From Methylosinus sp. Sm6 (GTDB lineage: Bacteria > Pseudomonadota > Alphaproteobacteria > Rhizobiales > Beijerinckiaceae), in assembly GCF_019802345.1 (NCBI RefSeq), contig NZ_JAINDZ010000008.1, positions 1-64,000 of the forward strand: a DNA stretch of 64,000 nt, read 5' to 3'. How positions within the stretch are numbered: the first letter of the stretch is position 1; each line of letters opens with the position of its first letter. Below are positions 61,306-64,000 of the stretch, piece after piece. The notes under the pieces are model-generated. The model had not been told where the DNA came from. It saw only the letters and a list, made by a program, of their open reading frames with translations, and did not search any database. The translations under genes and the position numbers were made by a program.

Positions 61306-62400
61306 GTGACGTTCCGAACTCGCCGCCTCGCCGGGGTCCTCGCCGCGCTTCTCGGCTGCCTCGCTCTCTCGCCGGCTTCGGCCTGCACCAGCTTCCTGCT
61401 GAAGGCGGCCGACGGCTCGCGCGTCTACGGCCGCACGCTCGAATTCGGCTTTCCGCTCGAGTCGCAGGCCGTCGTCATGCCGCGCCATTTCGCTTCGCAC
61501 GCCACGGGCGCGAATGGAAAGTCGAGCTGGAGCTGGACGTCGCGCTATGCGATCGCCGGCATGAACGCCTTCGGCCTGCCGATCCTCGTCGACGGCGTCA
61601 ATGAGAAAGGCCTCGCCGGCGGCATTCTCTATTTTCCGGGCTTTGCCGCCTATGCCGATTCGGCTCGGGCCGATCCCGGCCATTCCCTCGCGCCCTGGGA
61701 GCTGCTCACCTGGGCGCTCGGCAATTTCGCGAGCGTCGCCGAGGTCCGCGCCGCGCTCGCGTCGATCGTCGTCATCGACGTGGTCCAGCCGACGCTCGGC
61801 ATCGTCCCGCCCTTCCATTACACGCTGCACGACGCGAGCGGCGCGTCGATCGTCGTCGAGCCGATCGGCGGGACGCTGAAGATCGCCGACAATCCGCTCG
61901 GCGTCCTCACCAACGCTCCGCCCTTCGATTGGCATCTCACCAATCTGCGCAATTATGTGAAGCTCTCGCCGACGGAGGCGCCGCCGCTCGAGATCGGCGG
62001 CGCGAGCTTCGCGCCGCTCGGCTCGGGCTCCGGCATGCTGGGCGTTCCGGGCGATCCGACGCCGCCCTCGCGCTTCGTGCGCGCGCTCGGCCTCGTGCTG
62101 TCCGCCGCGCCGCAGAAGGATGCGGCCGAGACGGTGCGGCTCGCCGAGCATCTGCTCAATAATTTCGACATTCCGATGGGCCTCGTGCGGCCGTCCCCGC
62201 ATGAGACGGCGCGCTTCGAATTCACCCAATGGTCGTCGATCGCCGATCTCTCGAGGGGAATCTATTACGTGAAGAGCTACGAGGATCAGGTTTTGCGCAG
62301 CATCGATCTGTCGAAATTCGATCCCGACGCGCGCGGCCTGCGGATCGCGCCGCTGCGGCCCTCGCCGCGCCCGCCCACGCTCGAGTTTCCGCGTCGCTGA
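61306..62400 (+). CDS. Secreted linear amide C-N hydrolase (choloylglycine hydrolase family)
   Basis: 364 residues. The N-terminus MTFRTRRLAGVLAALLGCLALSPASACTSFLLKAADGSRVYGRTLEFG shows that the catalytic Cys of this Ntn family (C27, in ACTSF) directly follows the signal-peptide cleavage site ASA, so signal peptidase could generate the nucleophile at the mature N-terminus. RTLEFG and later MNAFGLPILVDGVNEKGLAGG are conserved. The family hydrolyses bile-salt, penicillin V or N-acyl-homoserine-lactone amide bonds; the substrate here is unknown. It lies downstream of the nickel receptor terminator. Confidence 0.85.
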   Translation: MTFRTRRLAGVLAALLGCLALSPASACTSFLLKAADGSRVYGRTLEFGFPLESQAVVMPRHFASHATGANGKSSWSWTSRYAIAGMNAFGLPILVDGVNEKGLAGGILYFPGFAAYADSARADPGHSLAPWELLTWALGNFASVAEVRAALASIVVIDVVQPTLGIVPPFHYTLHDASGASIVVEPIGGTLKIADNPLGVLTNAPPFDWHLTNLRNYVKLSPTEAPPLEIGGASFAPLGSGSGMLGVPGDPTPPSRFVRALGLVLSAAPQKDAAETVRLAEHLLNNFDIPMGLVRPSPHETARFEFTQWSSIADLSRGIYYVKSYEDQVLRSIDLSKFDPDARGLRIAPLRPSPRPPTLEFPRR

Positions 62401-62477
62401 CGGCCGCGGACGCGCAAACCCCCCGCAGGAGCGCGCAGCAGGAGCACGCTCTTGCCAGCCGAGCGGCCTTTGGGTAA

Positions 62478-63547
<1,070 letters not shown>

Positions 63548-63548
<1 letters not shown>

Positions 63549-64000
63549 TGTCGCCGGCGCCCGACGCGACGCCGCAAGTCGAGGGAAGCGGCTATTCGCG
63601 CATTCTGCTGACCGGGGGCACCGGCTTCGTCGGTCCCTATCTGCGGAATGCGCTGGCCCGCGCCTATCCCCGAGCGCAGCGCTTCGCGCTGGTGCGGCCG
63701 GGCGAGACGTGTGCGGACGCGGCATGGCGGCCGCTCGTCGGCGACATCGTCGACGCGGAAGCGATGGAGCGCGCGATCGACGCCACGCGGCCCGATCTCG
63801 TGCTGCATCTCGCCGCGCAAGCCTCGGCCGCGCAGTCGCTGCGCGCCGCGGAGGCGACATGGCGCGTCAATTTTCTCGGCTCCTTTCATCTGGCGGCGGC
63901 CCTCGCCCGCCACGCGCCGACAGCGGTCGTGCTGTTCGTCTCCACCGCCGACGTGTACGGATCGCATCTCGGCGAGAGCCCGGCGAACGAAGACACGCCG
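63548..64000 (+). CDS. NAD-dependent epimerase/reductase, probable GDP-4-keto-6-deoxy-mannose reductase (3' end outside window)
   Basis: 151 residues visible. The ATG at 63548 overlaps the gmd TGA by one base. Rossmann ILLTGGTGFVGPYLRNALAR, then DLVLHLAAQASAAQSL and STADVYG are SDR motifs; the sequence runs off the window before the YxxxK motif. The neighbour Gmd suggests reduction of GDP-4-keto-6-deoxy-mannose to GDP-D-rhamnose (RMD) or similar. Confidence 0.75.

Overview
The window is GC-rich chromosomal DNA from an alphaproteobacterium. A GTTC-N7-GTTC LexA-type box upstream of recA, a bacterial-transglutaminase-like cysteine protease (BTLCP, common in rhizobia-like bacteria), a NifO-like nitrogenase-associated protein, an NAD-type formate dehydrogenase alpha subunit, an SCO1 copper chaperone and several exopolysaccharide genes together point to Hyphomicrobiales, plausibly a type II methanotroph such as Methylosinus or Methylocystis. 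The genus is inference; no rRNA or methane monooxygenase gene is present to prove it. I found no rRNA, tRNA, CRISPR array, prophage or transposase.

1-8.5 kb: the 3' end of sbcC, a polyprenyl-phosphate sugar transferase, an HNH endonuclease, a membrane protein, a secreted protein, a HerA-like ATPase, SCO1, a YgjP-type metallopeptidase and the NifO-like protein. 8.5-17.4 kb: a translationally overlapping phosphate acetyltransferase-acetate kinase pair, then pheS and pheT separated by two foreign-looking small genes, one HEPN-like, then a small secreted protein and a Tat-exported flavin oxidoreductase. 17.4-21.8 kb: an ECF sigma factor carrying a frameshift, its FecR-type anti-sigma regulator, and convergently a two-component system whose kinase has a Pro/Gly-rich periplasmic loop.

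22-33.7 kb is a surface-polysaccharide region: two tandem paralogous family 4 glycosyltransferases with related leaders, an MHS-type transporter, a DUF6492 protein, an O-antigen ligase-like protein, a family 2 glycosyltransferase, a two-domain alpha/beta hydrolase and a Wzx-like flippase. 33.7-42.4 kb holds a gamma carbonic anhydrase, the BTLCP protein, two small envelope proteins (one with PsiF repeats), a universal stress protein, a cyclic-nucleotide-binding potassium channel coupled to alaS, and recA with a clear LexA box and promoter.

42.6-58 kb: a lipoprotein, a Nudix hydrolase, a DUF1152 gene plus a duplicated fragment of it, an isolated formate dehydrogenase alpha subunit, an autotransporter barrel, a DUF938 methyltransferase, a Uma2 protein and SDR pair, a DUF992 protein, EcsC, an AlgX/AlgI-like polysaccharide acetylation pair, an RluA-family pseudouridine synthase and a glycine-zipper peptide. 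57-61 kb is a probable nickel-uptake locus: HupE/UreJ-like permease, NikR, a well-matched NikR operator and a TonB-dependent receptor. The end of the window has a secreted Ntn amidase and the start of a GDP-deoxyhexose pathway (Gmd plus a reductase cut by the window edge).

Dispersed short palindromes, one long inverted repeat and several short tandem duplications lie between the genes.
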